Assembly (NCBI RefSeq): GCF_028554725.1
Contig: NC_071671.1
Span: 27,776,001 to 27,840,000 of the forward strand
DNA length: 64,000 nucleotides
DNA from: Zeugodacus cucurbitae
Lineage: Eukaryota; Arthropoda; Insecta; Diptera; Tephritidae
Direction of reading: 5' to 3'
A program made the position numbers and the translations under genes. The notes under the pieces were generated by a model. The model was not told the origin of the DNA. It ran no database searches and saw only the letters and a program-made list of their open reading frames with translations. This document shows positions 13,201 to 28,600 of this stretch, piece by piece; within the stretch, counting starts at the first letter, position 1; each line of letters begins with the position of its first letter.

Positions 13201-16200
13201 CTAATGTGTATTTCCCTGCATTCTAGTTTCAAGTTTAAACCCAGTTTTTAGCATACAGTTATGAAGATAAAAAACAAAAATTTTACAATATTTTCATTAT
13301 TTTTTAAATCTTATATTTAAATTTTTTAAACTACTAATTTTGCATCTACAGTTGATATTTGTGAAAAAAGTTAATACTCCTTTAATCATTTAGTAAAAAT
13401 TAAAACAAAAGAAAACAAAAATTTTACTTATAATTAAAATCAGATAAAAAAATAATTTTAAAATTTTTATACAAAACTCAAATCTGAATTTTTTATATCT
13501 TAAAAAAATCTATTTATGAAGGGATCTGTTCGTATTTTTCGAACATTAATGTCGGTAGTAAACATATTTAAAATAAATATGTATAAATAAAATAGTTTCT
13601 GAATGAAAATAATATTCCGAAAATTATAAATGTCCATAGTTGTAAATTTAGCAGTCATTTAAAAAAATTGGAATTATTAATATTGTTCTCAGTGTTTTTA
13701 ATGTTTTTTTAACAAAAAAAAAATATTTTTATAAAAAACATTTTGCTTCATATTCAAGAAAACAACACAAGTTCGATTTTCTTTATTTTTTACTTACATT
13801 TTGTATTTTATTTAAATAATTTGTTACATTTGTGCTAATTTATTTAAAGTTATTGTTTTGAAAACTAAAACACGCTGTTGCGAGCCGCCATAATAACTCA
13901 AAATGTAGTTTCAAAGCTTTCCTCAAATACCCTATGAATTTATAAAGCTCTTCTAAGATAATTTTTTAATTTTGAAATAAAACAAGTGTTGAAGAAAAAA
14001 TGTTTACCTAGTAACGATTGCATCTATAACTCCAAGATACTCCTAAATAAATTTTTGAGCACTTTTAACCCAAGATACACCATTTATAACAATATTTATG
14101 GGTTTAATAACAAGTACTGTCCTATACTAAAAGTATACAGTAATTAGCTCAAATTTCCTTATAATATGGCATTGTAAATATGCGATGCCTAGCTTTAGGC
14201 GCATTTCAAATACTTTTCCGTGATTTTTACTTTTCTCTAACCTAAAATATCTACCGAAAGTTAACAATTTAAGCTTTATAGCCTGTCACACTTAATATAC
14301 CAACACTCCTACTCAATATTTGCCATGCTGCGCTAACCTAACCAAAACTCACATTTAACCATTTCTGTCCGCACACGCACAATGCCCAAGCACGCAAGCT
14401 GACCCCTGCTGCCAAAAAAAATAAATACAATAAATAAAAAAAAAAATCCATATTCTCATCAGTGCAAGTCTCTGCAAAGGTGGCGTAGGTCGTTTTATGT
14501 TAAGCAGAAATTATTACAATTTTTTGTTTATTATTTTTTCTTTTCCTATTTTAGTTTCGAATTCGGCCTCGGACGAACTCGTGTATGGCAACAATTCTGC
14601 AACATTAATGCAAAATGCGGGTTTAAGAAATTCGGAAAATGAAGGTAAACGATTTTTTTTTTTAAATACATATTACTGAGAAATTAAAGTCGACTTTGAG
14701 GTTAGAAACGCCATTTTCGGCAAAGTCGATTTTATAAAAAAAAAAATATTTTTGTAAATAACTAAAATGTACAAAGTGCTGTGTAAAACACGTCTAAAGG
14801 GCAGTTTGCAGATTTTTTTCCGTTAAAAATTTGTATTAAGTTTCTTTAAATATAATTTTGAGGTTATGTTTCCAATTTAATTTTTTAATTTATTTTAATT
14901 TTTATTATTTATACATTTAATTTAATCTGTACCAACATACATATTATCGCTCGCTCTTTAGCCACCTGCATATATATAGCTCCCTCCATAAAGCTTCTTA
15001 TGTTCAGCAGCCGCATTTTTTTAATTTTAATTTTTATTTCCAATTCTTTCCACTTTTTTCTTTCAATTCTTGCATTGCGTAGCATTTGTTGTTCATAAGT
15101 CACGTGGCGTCACAACCCTATCGTCGTTGCATTCACAACAACAACAACAACAACAGGAGCCATTGGTTCCCGCACGTTTGCGTCAATCGAAAGAAAAATC
15201 AAATATCGAGACAAAGGCTGATGAAAGAGGTTTGTAAATATGTAAATGTACCGTAATAATTAATGTGCCCTGGGGCATACATACATACATACATGTGGGC
15301 ATGATTGTATGCTTGTATGTGTTTTAAAAAAAATTCTAAAAAATTTCTAATATTTTACTGCTTTTTAAGCTAGGCTTTCAAAAACGCTTTATTTTATTTT
15401 TTTTCTAGTTGTTCACTTGATTTTCGAAACCAAAATTTTTGTATTTTAGTTCTCGAAATTATTTTTTGATTTCGAATTCTTTCGAAAACTGTTTTTAATT
15501 TTTAAAAATTTAAAAAAATAATCAAATTTGTTGCTTTTATTTTTTAAAATCTTTCTTTTAGTAAAAAAGTAGATAAAATCGATTTTGCTTTTTAGAAAAT
15601 ATTTTTTATTCATTGTTCTTTCCATTTTTTAATTGTAGTTCTGAGAATGTTTTTCAAGTATCTAACCTATTTTCAAATATTTCTTGTTTTAGAGATCTTT
15701 TCAAACTTTTTGCTTAAAATGTCACTGCTTATGTATTAAAAATATAATATTAGTATTTTCGAAAAATTTATTTCGATAAAATATTTTTTAATAGCTAGTT
15801 TTTTTAGTATATAACTATTTTTACTTTTTTATAAAAAAAATTATTTGAATATTTACATATAATATTTAAATGTTAGAAATTAAATTTTATAACTTTTTAA
15901 TAATATTTTTTTATTTTAAATTGTTAAATTTTTCAAATATAATTTTTATTTAAAACTTTTTTATTTTTATTTTTTTATTATTTCTACATAATTTAATTTT
16001 TATTCATTTATTTTTTTTTATTATATCTAACTTAATTTTTATTCATTTATTTTTTCTTTAATTATTTTTTTTTTCTATAAAAATTTATTTTTTAATTTTT
16101 TCTTTCTAAATTTTTTATTGTTTTTTTTTCTGAAAATTCAATTTTTTCTTGCATATTTTTACATATAATATTTAAATGTTAGAAATTAAATTTTATAATC

Positions 16201-19200
16201 TCTTAATATTTGTTTTTATTTTAAACTGTCAAATTTTTCAAATATTTTTTATTTAAAACTTTTTATTTTTATTTTTTTATTATTTCTAATTTAAATTTTA
16301 TTCATTTATTTTTTTTTTATTATTTCTAATTTAATTTTTTTTCTTTCTAAATTTTTTTATTGTTTTTTCTGAAAATTAAATTTTTTCTTGCATATTTTCC
16401 AAAAAATCACCCTTCAAGTGCGTTTAGAAAGTCTAGCTTAAATGTTTTTTGTAATTCTTGTATAAAAAAAGTCCTTGCAATCTGTATGTGCGAGCTAATG
16501 CTTTGAATTTGTGTTTTTTCTCAACTAAAATCACATGTAGCTGCATTTTTTTTCTTATAAATGTATGAATTTTAGCTTACATTTACCACTCTCGTTTGAA
16601 TCAGTTAACAAAGCTTATTAAAAACAGTTTTTTTAAATTTTCGCTTTTTCGAATTTTAGAAAATAACATTAATTTTTTTAGAAAACATATAAAAAAAAAT
16701 TAGTTACTTAGTATTATTTAATGTTTTTTTTTAAACCATTGAAATTTTCAAAATACATATTAACAGTAATTTACTCGTACAAAAACCACACATACAAATT
16801 TTCAACACGTACATTTGCGTACTCTATTAAAAATCAAACTCATTCCCAATAAATTAGGTGATTACGTACCAGCAGGCAGACCCAGCAATTGGGAGCAAAA
16901 TCGGCGTCCTAGTTATGCAGGTAAATTCCTTAATGCAAAAAAAGAAAAAAGTACAAATAAAATATATATGCTTGTATATATTTTTTCATACAACAACACT
17001 AAGAAAGCGGTAGGAAAACAAATAGGAAAAATTTAAATTAAAAAAAATCTGAAATACTAAATTTAACTAAAAATATTGTTTGAAATTAATAGAGAATTAA
17101 AAAAAAAATATATTCAAAAAAAAAAATGTATTTAAAAATACAGTATACTCTCGAAAAGTAAATTCTCAGAAAGTAAATAATCGCGGAAAAGTTAATCACC
17201 TTTAAGATTGCACATGCACCTCGAAAAAGTAAATTTTTTAATTTACTTTTCAGAGAGTGTGATAAAAACTCGAAACGAAGCAAGCAGCGTTTTTTACGAT
17301 GTTGCAAAAACACTTACTCTCTTGTTTATCGCGTCTTTTTAGTAAATAAACTCTCCTACTTGATCCACTGGTTTAAAAATGAAAACGATGCAAATCAGGT
17401 GTCAGACTTTTTGAATTGTCGTACAAAAATGGTCTGAAAATATATTGCAAAAGAAAAAAAAACAAAAGAATATTCAAGATTTTTTCTCTTCATAGTAAAT
17501 ACATATATATGTATGTAAATGTAAATATGTTTTTCATGTAAACCCATATGTTTTATTGAAGCAAATAAATGAATGAGTTTAAAAATGCATTTAATTTTAT
17601 AATATACTGATAATTTATGTATATATTTGGAAAAGTAAATTATTCGAAAAAGTAAATTACCCAAAATACCAATCGATTTACTTTTCGAGAGTATACTGTA
17701 TGTTAGATCTAATTAAATAATTCAAATTTCTCAATTTAAAGCCACTAAAATTATAGTGAATTTCAAAAAAGTATTGTCTACCGCTTTCTTAGTACAATAT
17801 GTGTACTTGTAAGTGAGCATTTTATGTAGAAAATATTGAACAATTCCATTTTTATGCCTCATATCACATTTACCGTTACTTGCACATGTTTTTTGAAATA
17901 TTTTGTATCCACCGTTATTTGCACTTTTATATTAAATTGTATAATGCATGCTTTTCAACTGTATTTTCTTACTGTAAAACGCAAAGTTACTTTTTTGCTT
18001 AGTTTTTATTGCATGTTTCACGTATTTTGTAGTTGCGCACTAATATATTTTTATTTTTTAGTTTTGAAAAGTCATAAATTGTCATACATAAAAAATATAA
18101 ACAACTTAAGCATCCTTTTCATTTTCGCATCCTTCCTACACATTTCAGGACGTCGCTCACGTCGAAATTCATCCAGCGAAGACTCACAATTGACAATTGA
18201 GAATTTCGGTGGCTCTCAAGATCAATTGAATGCGGTCGGACGTTTTGAGCGTGAGCGTGAACGTGAACGCGAACGCAAGCACTCCAATGTCAGTGTGGGT
18301 GAGTGTGCAGAAGAATTAAAAAAATATTTAATTGACAATTTTTAATTACTAAATTCACTAATTAATTATATCTTATATAGTGGAACCCGCTGTCGCTGTA
18401 CGCTCCTCCATTGCCGATGCACGCGGCACGCTGCAACTTGGCTACGACACGGATTCGGGTTCAGAGAAGCAGGATCGTGAGACCGAGAAATATTTAATGA
18501 AGCGACATGCAAGGTATTCTCAGCGCTCCAGATGGTCTTAAAATATTTTTTTAATTTAAAAAATAAAAAAAAAATAATAAAAACTTAAAGAAAATATGAA
18601 AAAATATTTTAAGAGTTTTTTTTATTTATTTTTATAAATTTTTTTTTTAATTTTTTTGATTTCATTTTTTTTAACTCTCCTCCCTCCAGCACCGATAATG
18701 TCAACGTGAATGCCTCCAATACTCAACTGAACAGCATTGTCAGCACAGTTAGTAGTCCGATGCCTTCCACACGTCGTCAGCACCCTATTGAAAAAGACAA
18801 TCTGGATAAACAGTATGCCGAACGCAAAGATAGCAGCACGAATGATTATGAGCAAACTTTGACACGGCGCTCAACACAAAGTTCGGGCTCAAGCAAAGTG
18901 GAGGCTTGGAATAATAGTAAAATTGGTGTGTGACTTCTAAATTTACCAGCAGATGACAAATTAATAATTATATTTTACCATTTTTTACTGTTAGATCCCT
19001 ATGACGATGATCTGCGCACGTTGGAGAATGCCTCCAAGTTGTCCAATATACGCATGAAACTCGAAGAGAAACGTTTACGCATCGAACAGGATAAGCGTCG
19101 CATTGAAATGGCGTTGTTGCGTCATCAGGAAAAGGTACCGTTAGCAGTTTTTGCATTATATTTTACAATAATCTCTTACTAACCGTTAATCACCTAACTC

Positions 19201-22200
19201 CACATATCTACTTACGCATTAAATTTAAAGCTTGCACGCGAGGATTTGGATGCCTCGTCGGAGGTGTTGAAATGGGAGACATTGAGTAACGATTCAAATC
19301 GTACGCCAGATCTTGATCCGCTCGACTTGGATAAGTATCAGGTAGCGCTTGTCTTTACTATAATTTTAGCTGAATTAAAATCTTGTATCTCAATATATTT
19401 AATTATTTGTGTATTGTTTAAACGCTAACTAACCAACCAAACCGAACCCTTAAATGTATTAACACCACTCTCTCTCTCTCTTTGTCGTCGTTGTTGTTGT
19501 TTTTATGTCTCTAATACAGCAAAGTCTGGCTATTATGAATATGAATTTACAGGATATACAACAGGATATACAAAAGCTAACAGTCCAACAAAATCAAATA
19601 CAAGCACAACAATTGCAAGCGCAACAACTGATGCACGCACAGCATATGGCCAACATGTTGAATCAGGTAGTCTGAGAAAAAAATACGAAAAAAATATTAG
19701 TAAGGGTAAGATGCGCAAATTTGGTTCGGATATCGCCAGTCAGTAGGCAGATCATGTGTCATAATTTTTTGGAAGTATGCTTTTAAGCTATGTATATTCG
19801 AACAAATTGAAGTACCGTTATGCGGTGTACCAACTTTTTAGGTTCTACTAATTCACTTTATGGGTCTCTATAATCAGAAATATTATTAAGAGATCCTGAA
19901 AATGATATTTTAAAGCGTCGAAATTTCATAAAATTTGAAGTTTGGTTTTTATTATTTCTGAATTTCTATTACTTCTGAAATATTTCTATTCTATTTCATT
20001 CGAAAATCAGTTTTGACGATACTTTTTTTATGCTTTTGCCTTCTATTATTCTATATCATTCGAAAATCAGTTTTGACGCTACTTTTCTTTAATGCTTTTG
20101 AACGAATCTGTTCTTCAAATACGTGTGGCATGCTTTTAGGCACATTACGACGTCACAAAGTGTGACAATAAAAAAAATTTTCGGCCCTATTCCCGTTGTC
20201 GTTGTCGTTTTAATAGTCGTTTCTAAGTCGTCGTCGTTCTTATCGTCGTTTCGTTCCTAAATTGGTATTCTTGAAGTATATCGTAACGCCTAAGAACAGT
20301 TATCGAAATTTGTCTACATATTTTATATAGTATACTTTAAGGAGCTCTTTTCCCATATAAAAATTTCTTTCTTATGTAACGAGACACATTTTTAAAGCAG
20401 TCCTTAATGGATTTTACGCTATTCTCTATAGACTCTAAACAACGTTATCACTGTAATTATTGTACTTACGTACAACATTGTTAGTCTTCCAACTTTGTTT
20501 GATTTTTTAAAAGAAGTAGTGGTGACATCTACGTCTCCAAACTTTCTTCTAAAATATGTTATACTTCCATCGTCTTATGCTCCTTGCTTCTGGCTAATCC
20601 GACTACTCTACCGAACACAGCCAAAGGAGACATGGGTATCTGTTTATTAACTCCTCGTCTTGTTGGAGTTCTATTTTTTTCTTCGTTTTGAATTTTAAGA
20701 CCTTTCATATCTTAAATATACTCTTAGATATAAAAATGCAATTTTATTAATGCCAACAATTTCCGACGCGAGATGGCGGTGGAATGGATTTAGGTTTTTT
20801 TTAGAAAAAAAAAATATCCCTCCCAAAAAATCGAAATTTAAAGGATTTATCCCTTTTCTAAAGTCCTTGGCATATGCAGGATATTTTTCCATTTCAGAAA
20901 TTAAATTTTCAAACTGTTTCCGATTTGGAATTTTCATCTTCACTTTAAATATTCCTTCAAACAACCGCGTCGTTTCTATGTCGCTCACAATTATAGCAAC
21001 GACAAAAAACGACTGTTTCTATGTCGTCTCTATAGTCGTTTCAAATTGGGGAATCTCAATTTATTTTCGATAAATGTCGTTAACGCCAACATGAATGCCA
21101 AATAGGCGTTCTTAAGTCGTTTTAAAACGATAACGACAACGGGAATAGGGGCGAATGTCGCTACAAATGCTAATTCTTCATTTCAGTTACTTATTGCATA
21201 CTTTTAGGCGTCGAAACTTTTATAAATTATTTTTTATTCTTTTTGCTTACAATTTTTTTTGAGTGTTAGCTTAAGCTTTACGCTCATTAACGAGCTTAAA
21301 CTTCAAAATGTGTGTTGAACTAATTTTTTCATGATTTTTTTAAGGGAAAAATATTTTTAAAGATTTTTTAAAGATTTTTTTTTTAATTTCAAGAAAAAAA
21401 TAATTTTTAAATTTTAAGAAAAAATATTTCTTTTAAGATCTTTTAAGGTTTTTTTCCAATTTATTAAAAATTAATAATATTTTCACCGCCAAAACTAAAA
21501 TAATACCAAAACAAGCATGATCGCCATTTTATTAATTGTTTATTTGCAATTATTATACCTAAAGCTTTTAATTATAAATAAATTGCAAATTAATTTCATA
21601 ACCTACAATTTATTGTTTAAAAACCGTTTTTAGTTTTTAAACCTTTTTTTTTGGTGTGGAAAGCAGCAACCACTACGATTAATGTCTCAACGCCTAAAAC
21701 CTAAATGTGCGCACTTACAACAATAATTGTTTTTGTTTTTATTTTTTATTATTATTTTTTATTTGTTTTTAATTTAATTTTTCTTGTTTTAAATTATTAT
21801 TTATTAATTAATTGTTTTTTAGTGTTTTAAATTAATTCTATTTTTTTAATTATTATTTTCTTAAATTTTTTTATTGTTTTCTATATTTTAATATTTTTTT
21901 TCTTTCTCTTTTAATTATTGTTTTCAATATTTTTATTATTATTTTTAATTATTTATTTTTAATTTTTATTTATTCTTTTTGTTTTTGTTTCATATACTTC
22001 TAACTGTAAACGAAAAACTAATATTAACATCTACACACCTCTCATCCCGCCGCAGCCTCCATACGGTTCACAACAACATCTCAGCGATAATTTCAATCAA
22101 ATGCAAATGCAACAACAACAACAACAGCACAATTTCGGTTCAACACCACATCTAGCACATTCCTCATACCAACCGCATGCCAATCTCTACAATTCACGGC

Positions 22201-22611
22201 CGCCCAGTCGTGATCCCTACCAACAACAACAACAACAACCACAACCACCACTACCACAAATGCCATCAATGCCAATGCAATATATTAATGAACATGGTCA
22301 ATATGTGTCGCAGCAGCAGCCACTACCAATGATGCAACAACAACAACAACAACAACCACATTATATGCAACCACAAAAGTTATATAATGATAATATGGTT
22401 CCTTACAACAACCACGTATATGGTGGACCACAACCACAATATGCACCACCTCACCTCAATCAGACGCCACCACAATATATGAATCGCGCCAGCATGTATG
22501 ATGATTATGGGCGTGATCCGAGCTCACCACAACCGAATCCCATGTATCCGCATGAGATGTCGCCACAACCGACGCAACCGCAGCGACGCACATGGAATCA
22601 ATCGGTGTATG

Positions 22612-22645
<34 letters not shown>

Positions 22646-25600
22646 ACAGTATCAGCAATCACAAGCACCTTTGGTGGATGTGAATGCTTGGCAACAGCAG
22701 AAGCAACGCGCATGCCTGCCCGGCATGGATGGCAATTACACATGGAAGAAATCCAATCAAATGGCCGGCAATGGTGGACGTGAAGGTTTTGTGTTGCATC
22801 AAAATGATGGCGGTGGTGAGTATCAGCATCTCTTCCGCTCCTCACCGCAGCACCTACAGCAACACAACAACGATGGCATCGGCGGTGGTGGCGGTGGCCT
22901 GCAGCGTCAACATTCAATCAGTAATATGCCAATGACAACGAAACAAGCGCCCACAACAGCGGCGACGTCTTCCTCAAATTCTTCGGGTGGCCAACAGATG
23001 TGCGATGATATGATGGCGCCACAGAGTATTTGCTTTATTGGCGATGAGGATGATGTGGAGGAGTTGGAACGCAATATAATTGAGTCGATGCAGCATACGC
23101 GCATCGCTGACTATGCACACCAACAGCAGCAGTATCAAATGCAACAGCAACAACAACAACAACAGCAGCAACACTATCAACAGCACGGCAGCGACGGCAG
23201 CTACGACGGTGGCAATGAGTTGTTGCCGCAAAAGTTACACATAACCAGCGGTAATCTCACCTATCGCATACCGTCGCCGTCCAGACCCGCTGTCAACGCC
23301 AACAGTTTTCAGGTACTGCTTGCAATTAATAAATCATTAACATTTTTAGTAATAATAACTATCTCCTCTCACATTTACACACTCAAGCAGGATCCACGTG
23401 ATGCGAAAACCGAGAAGGGCTTTTACATCTCATTCGACGATAATCAACCGAAGCGTCCGAAACCTCCCTTGCGCGCGAAACGTTCGCCGAAGAAAGAGCG
23501 CAGCATGGACAGCACTGATCATCAGTTGCCCGGCAGCAAAATGGAACCGCTCAATCGTGCGCACAGCATCAGCGAAGACAACAATCCGACCTTCAATGGC
23601 GGCTCGTTGTTGCATGGTGCACGTCAATACGCCGGTGGCATCGGCAATATGGATATGCTTAAGAATGGTGTTGGTGGTGGTGGCGGTGTCAAAATGAGCG
23701 ATATTAATACGGCTACATATAATAAGTACACGGATGCGCCTATACAACTACGCCATGATGACCTCAAAAGCCAAAAAGCGCCAGTCGCCCAGCCACGTTC
23801 GCCCGTACATCATCAATTCAATGTGTCTGCGACGGCTGCGGCACTCTCGTCCTCACCGCCAATAACGCGTAGTCAGCAAAGTACACTTACTGCCGCCGCC
23901 GCCGCCGGTGGTGGTGGTGGTAGCAATAGTCAGACGAAGGCGTTGGTCATTGGCACCGATGTCAGCAATTTGGATCGGGTGAGTGTTGTTGTCGGCTTAT
24001 AGAGAAATATTTGAGTCGTCTGACAGTTGAAAAATATTCTACTATATTGGCTTTATTGTTGTTGTAGTGCCATAAAATATTCTCAACATACTTGGAGAAT
24101 CACTAAGAAGCTCTTTTAAGCAACCGTTAACTTTTCAGTTGTCATTTCCTCAAGTATTAGAAGTAATAATATCCATTTCTTTAAATTATTTTCCCAAATT
24201 TACAAACTTTTTAAGTAACCCTCGTATTTACTATCTAAAACTCAAACCTCAACGTGGTTTTTCCCCTCATGGAAATTCCATGTGCCATCATTAATTTTAA
24301 CGTTTTATAATTAAAAATTCCACATTCCCCCTCACACCCAGGAATCTATCGATGAAATGGAGCGTCGCAAAGAGAAAATCATGTTACAGTCACTGCAGCG
24401 TCGCCAACAGCAAGAGGAGGCGAAGGCGCGTAAAGAAATCGAAGCGACACGCAAGCGTGAAATGGAGCGTGAAAAGGAAGAGGAGAAGGCGCGCAAGAAA
24501 GAAGAACAAATGGCGCGACGAGCGGCAATTTTAGAGCAACATCGATTGAAGAAAGCCATCGAAGAGGCCGAACGTGAGGTAAGCGTTGGTGGAAGTGCAA
24601 GAAATTGTTTTAGAAAAAAAATATTAATTGTTAATTTTTATATTATTTCGCAGTTTTTTTTTAATTTTCATATTTTTTGTAGAAAATATTAATATTTTTA
24701 TTATTATGTCATTTTAATTTATTATTAATTTTTTTAATAATTAGTTTAATATTTTTATTGTTTAATTAATTAATTTTATATAATTTTCAGTTTTCAAAAG
24801 CTTTCTATTTTTTTTACTTTTTACTAAGTTTTATTTTTTTTTTTAGTTTTTTTTATTTTAAAATTTTCTTATAACATTTTATTTGTTAATTTTTTTCATA
24901 AATTTTATAATGTATTTTATTTTATTGTAATTTTTTTCAAATTTCTTCTCACATTTTTAAATGAAATTTTCTCTTTCCATATTTCTTTAGGGTAAAACCC
25001 TGGATCGTGCCGAATTAACAATGAAACAGTCAACACAAAATTCCACAACGCCACGTCTGCGTCAAACGCGTCCCACACGGCCACGCCCCAAGACCATACA
25101 TGTCGACGATGGTTCCGTGGACTTGAGTGAGGCATCGAGTATTTCTAGTCGTAGTAAAAAAGGTTCTAGTACCAATCTAACAGGTAAGCAAACCCACATG
25201 TGATAAAAACAAGAAAATTTTTTTGGAAAAAAGAAGTACTGAGTTCCTTTTCTTAGCGAGTTTAAAGTTTTCTTCTTTACTTGTACATTTTTGCTTGCTC
25301 CGTTTTGTAAATGTATTTCTATTGCTCGATACAATTTCAAAACTATTTGCAACTTACATGCCTTACATTCTACTTTCTTCGTGTATATAAATGTTGTATT
25401 TTATGAAAAAAAAAATTAAATAACACACAAAAGCTGCTTTACAGTTATGATTTATGCGTGCACACCAACACATACACACAAGTCACAAAAACTATCTTTT
25501 TATAGCACAATTTGCAAAAATACTGCAAGTGTGAGGTTAGAATTGATTTGAAAAATATCAGCAGTGAGTACTTAATCGAAAATTTATTATGTTAAAATTA

Positions 25601-28600
25601 ATTATGTATATGTTAAATTTAAAATATTTTTTTTTTTAACCCTTTTGGTGGTTTGTAAAAGTTTTTATCAAAAAATTTGTATTTTCTTTTTTGCACTTTT
25701 TTATATAAAAAATATATTTCCAAGTTTTTTAGAACTTGGAAGCCTTCTATATAATTTTTCTATATTTTTTCTACAATATTATAATTATAAAAAATTATTT
25801 TTTTAACTGAAAATGTTTTAATTACAATTTTTAATTGCAAAAAAATATGTTTTTAATCATAAAAATAATTTTGTTTTTCTATTAAAAATATTTTTATAAT
25901 TTTTTTTAATTATTTTTTTTTTTTATTTTTTGTAAATTGTTTATAATTATAAAAATGTGTTTTTTAATGACAAAAATAATAATTATTTTTTTTTATTAAA
26001 AAAAACCTTTTAATATTTTGTAAATTTTATAAAATCAAAAATAATTTTTTTGACTGCTGTGTTGTTGTTGTTTGAATTAGTTTTTAATACTGCAGCGTGA
26101 TTTATGCTTATTTTTCTTTAAAAAAATCTTTGTGTTGTGTTTTAAAAGTGTTTTTTCTTATTTTTTACGCTTTGAATTACAAAAACAAAAAACATAATGC
26201 AAGGCATGCAAGCAATCAATGTCAATCGGTGTTTTTTTTATTTTTCGCTTAAGCCAGTAAATTTTTGTTGTATTTTTTACTTATGTTTATTTAATGTTCA
26301 TAATTTATTTGTTGTTTTTTTTTTCGTTGTGTGTTAATTACGCCACTTGGCTGCTACATATTTATTCGCTGCAAATCGCTGTAGCCTACGGTACGTTGAG
26401 CAATTCCAACACGCTGAGAAGAGATTTTTATAGAGGCTCACACGATTCTCTAACTGTCAAAGGTAAATAATCTACTAAAATACTCAAATTACACTACTAT
26501 TTTTTTATATAAAAAAGAGAGTTAGAAAAGTGAAATTATTAATTTAGAAAGTTGAAAATAGTGACTACAAGAAAAAACAAAAATATTAAACAAATAATAA
26601 TAATTTAAATAAATTAAAATAATAATAAAAAAAAAATTAAAAAATTAAAAAAAAGATATTTATTTAAAATTATAGAAAAAGATTAATTTTAAAAAGTTGA
26701 AAAATAATGAATATACATTTAAAAAAAATTAATTGAAAAAAATTATTTCGAAAAGGTAAAAAAAGTTGATTTGAAAAAGTTTTAAAAAGTTCTAAAAAAT
26801 TAAAAATCTACAATCTGAAACATATCGAAATAGTCTAATCTGAAAGGTATTGAAAAATCGAAAAATTCAAAATGAAACATAAACATAAAAAAATATTTTA
26901 GCAACTAAAGCAAAATATTGATCCAATCATAATTCATATATTTAACACAGTTATTCATAAATTACATGTTAAATTCATTTATGCATGTCAAAAATGAACA
27001 TGGAGCCATAACGCCTAAAAGTGCGCTTCATCTCTTCGTTCGCCTTTACATAAATGTTTAAATACTATATCAGCATTACAACAACATGCTTGCATTAAAA
27101 CTTAATTTCAATGTTATAAACATTTCAAACTAAATAATTCACCTCATACAAATTGCCAACAGCTTTTTAACTCGCTCCGAAGACAATTCATAACATATTT
27201 TTTTTAAACTTTATTTAAACATTACAAAGCAGTTGTATATTTAATTACATTATTTTTATTCAAGCGACATTTAAGCACTTTATAATAATCGCTTTATTTT
27301 GCATTTGAAATTTAATTTTGCAGTTTATATAGCAGTTTGGAATGCATAAGCAATTTTTAGAAAGTTTCTTATTTAAATTCTTGTTGTGTTGCTGTTTAAG
27401 ACATTAATTTTGTTGTTTTATGCATAATTTTTGTTGTTAAAAAGATGAATTTAAGTGATATTAAAATGATGCGCCTAAAAGTATATTAAAACAAATTCCC
27501 GCCTGAATGTAGTGCAAGCAGACTGTAGTGTTAAACCTTTGAATGACATTTTTGACGATATAATAGCAGTGACAGAAGAGCAAAATTAATGCGCCTTAAG
27601 AAATGCTAATGCGCATTGAAATTTTATAGAGTTAAAGCAAATCAACGCCGCTAATGCAAATTAGCGCTGCCGTCTGTCTAGGTTATAAGATCGTATATTG
27701 ATCGTAGCTATATTAGAAATTGAAAATACATTTTTACCAAAGAAAGAACTTTCATTCGAAAAATTTTTATTTTAATTAATCTCATTTACTCATTCGAGGA
27801 TATGTATGTAATTTTTCTTTATAATTTTTGCGTTTCAATATATTTGTGAGGAAAATTTAAAACCTACTATAGAGTTTAATAAGTTAGTTTGCATTTTTAC
27901 CAATTTGGCTTAATCTGCTTTTAGGCGTATTGTCCCTAAATAATTTTTATAACTTAAAATTATAAAAAAAAGTTCTTACAAATTCAATTAATGCTTTTAC
28001 AAAAAATTAAATGAAAATTAAATAAATATTATAAAAAATAACATAATGCAAATAAAAAAGAAACATATTTTCATAACTGGAAAATAAATAAATTAATCAA
28101 ATATCACTGTTTTTAAATAATATTTTTTTAATCAAAAAATTAATTATTAACGCGTTAAATTAAAACTAAATACATTATTAAATAACAGAAATTTTCAACA
28201 TAAAAGTGAAAAATCTAATCAAATTTTTTTTTCATTAATTTTTTTATAAAAATAATAAATACAATGGGCAATGAATTAAACAAATAAATTAAATACTAAT
28301 AAAAAATAAAATACTAAAATAATAAAAATTTTTAACATATATGTAAAAAATATAAAAATATTTTTTTTATTGAACATTTTTATAAACATTTTAATAATTT
28401 TTTATAAAACTTAAATATAAAACTAAATAATTTTTTGATGTAATAAATTTAACGCGTTAAATTAAAACCAAATACATTATTAAATAACAGAAATTTTCAA
28501 CATAAAAGTAAAAAGTCTAATCAAATTTTTTTTTCATTAATTTTTTTATAAAAATAATAAATACAATGGGCAATGAATTAAACAAATAAATTAAATACTA

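Noticed and set aside
15117..15157. Acceptor choice at the CAACAACAG before GAGCCA for Patronin exon 9
   Set aside because: Starting there gives a stop within the exon in the frame set by exon 8. The acceptor at 15082 has a strong pyrimidine tract and keeps the frame through the Gln run.
17836..18345. 169-codon plus-strand frame upstream of and through Patronin exon 11
   Set aside because: Only 18149-18298 is coding, with an acceptor at 18148. The upstream 100 codons are hydrophobic translation of AT-rich intron.
20750..21073. 107-codon plus-strand frame in Patronin intron 16
   Set aside because: It runs opposite to the Harbinger accessory-protein remnant and ends at the element's TIR, with no independent similarity.
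22456..22917. 153-codon His/Ala-rich minus-strand frame (and other frames at 22093-23231)
   Set aside because: These are antisense or shifted shadows of the CAA/CAG-rich Patronin exon 17.
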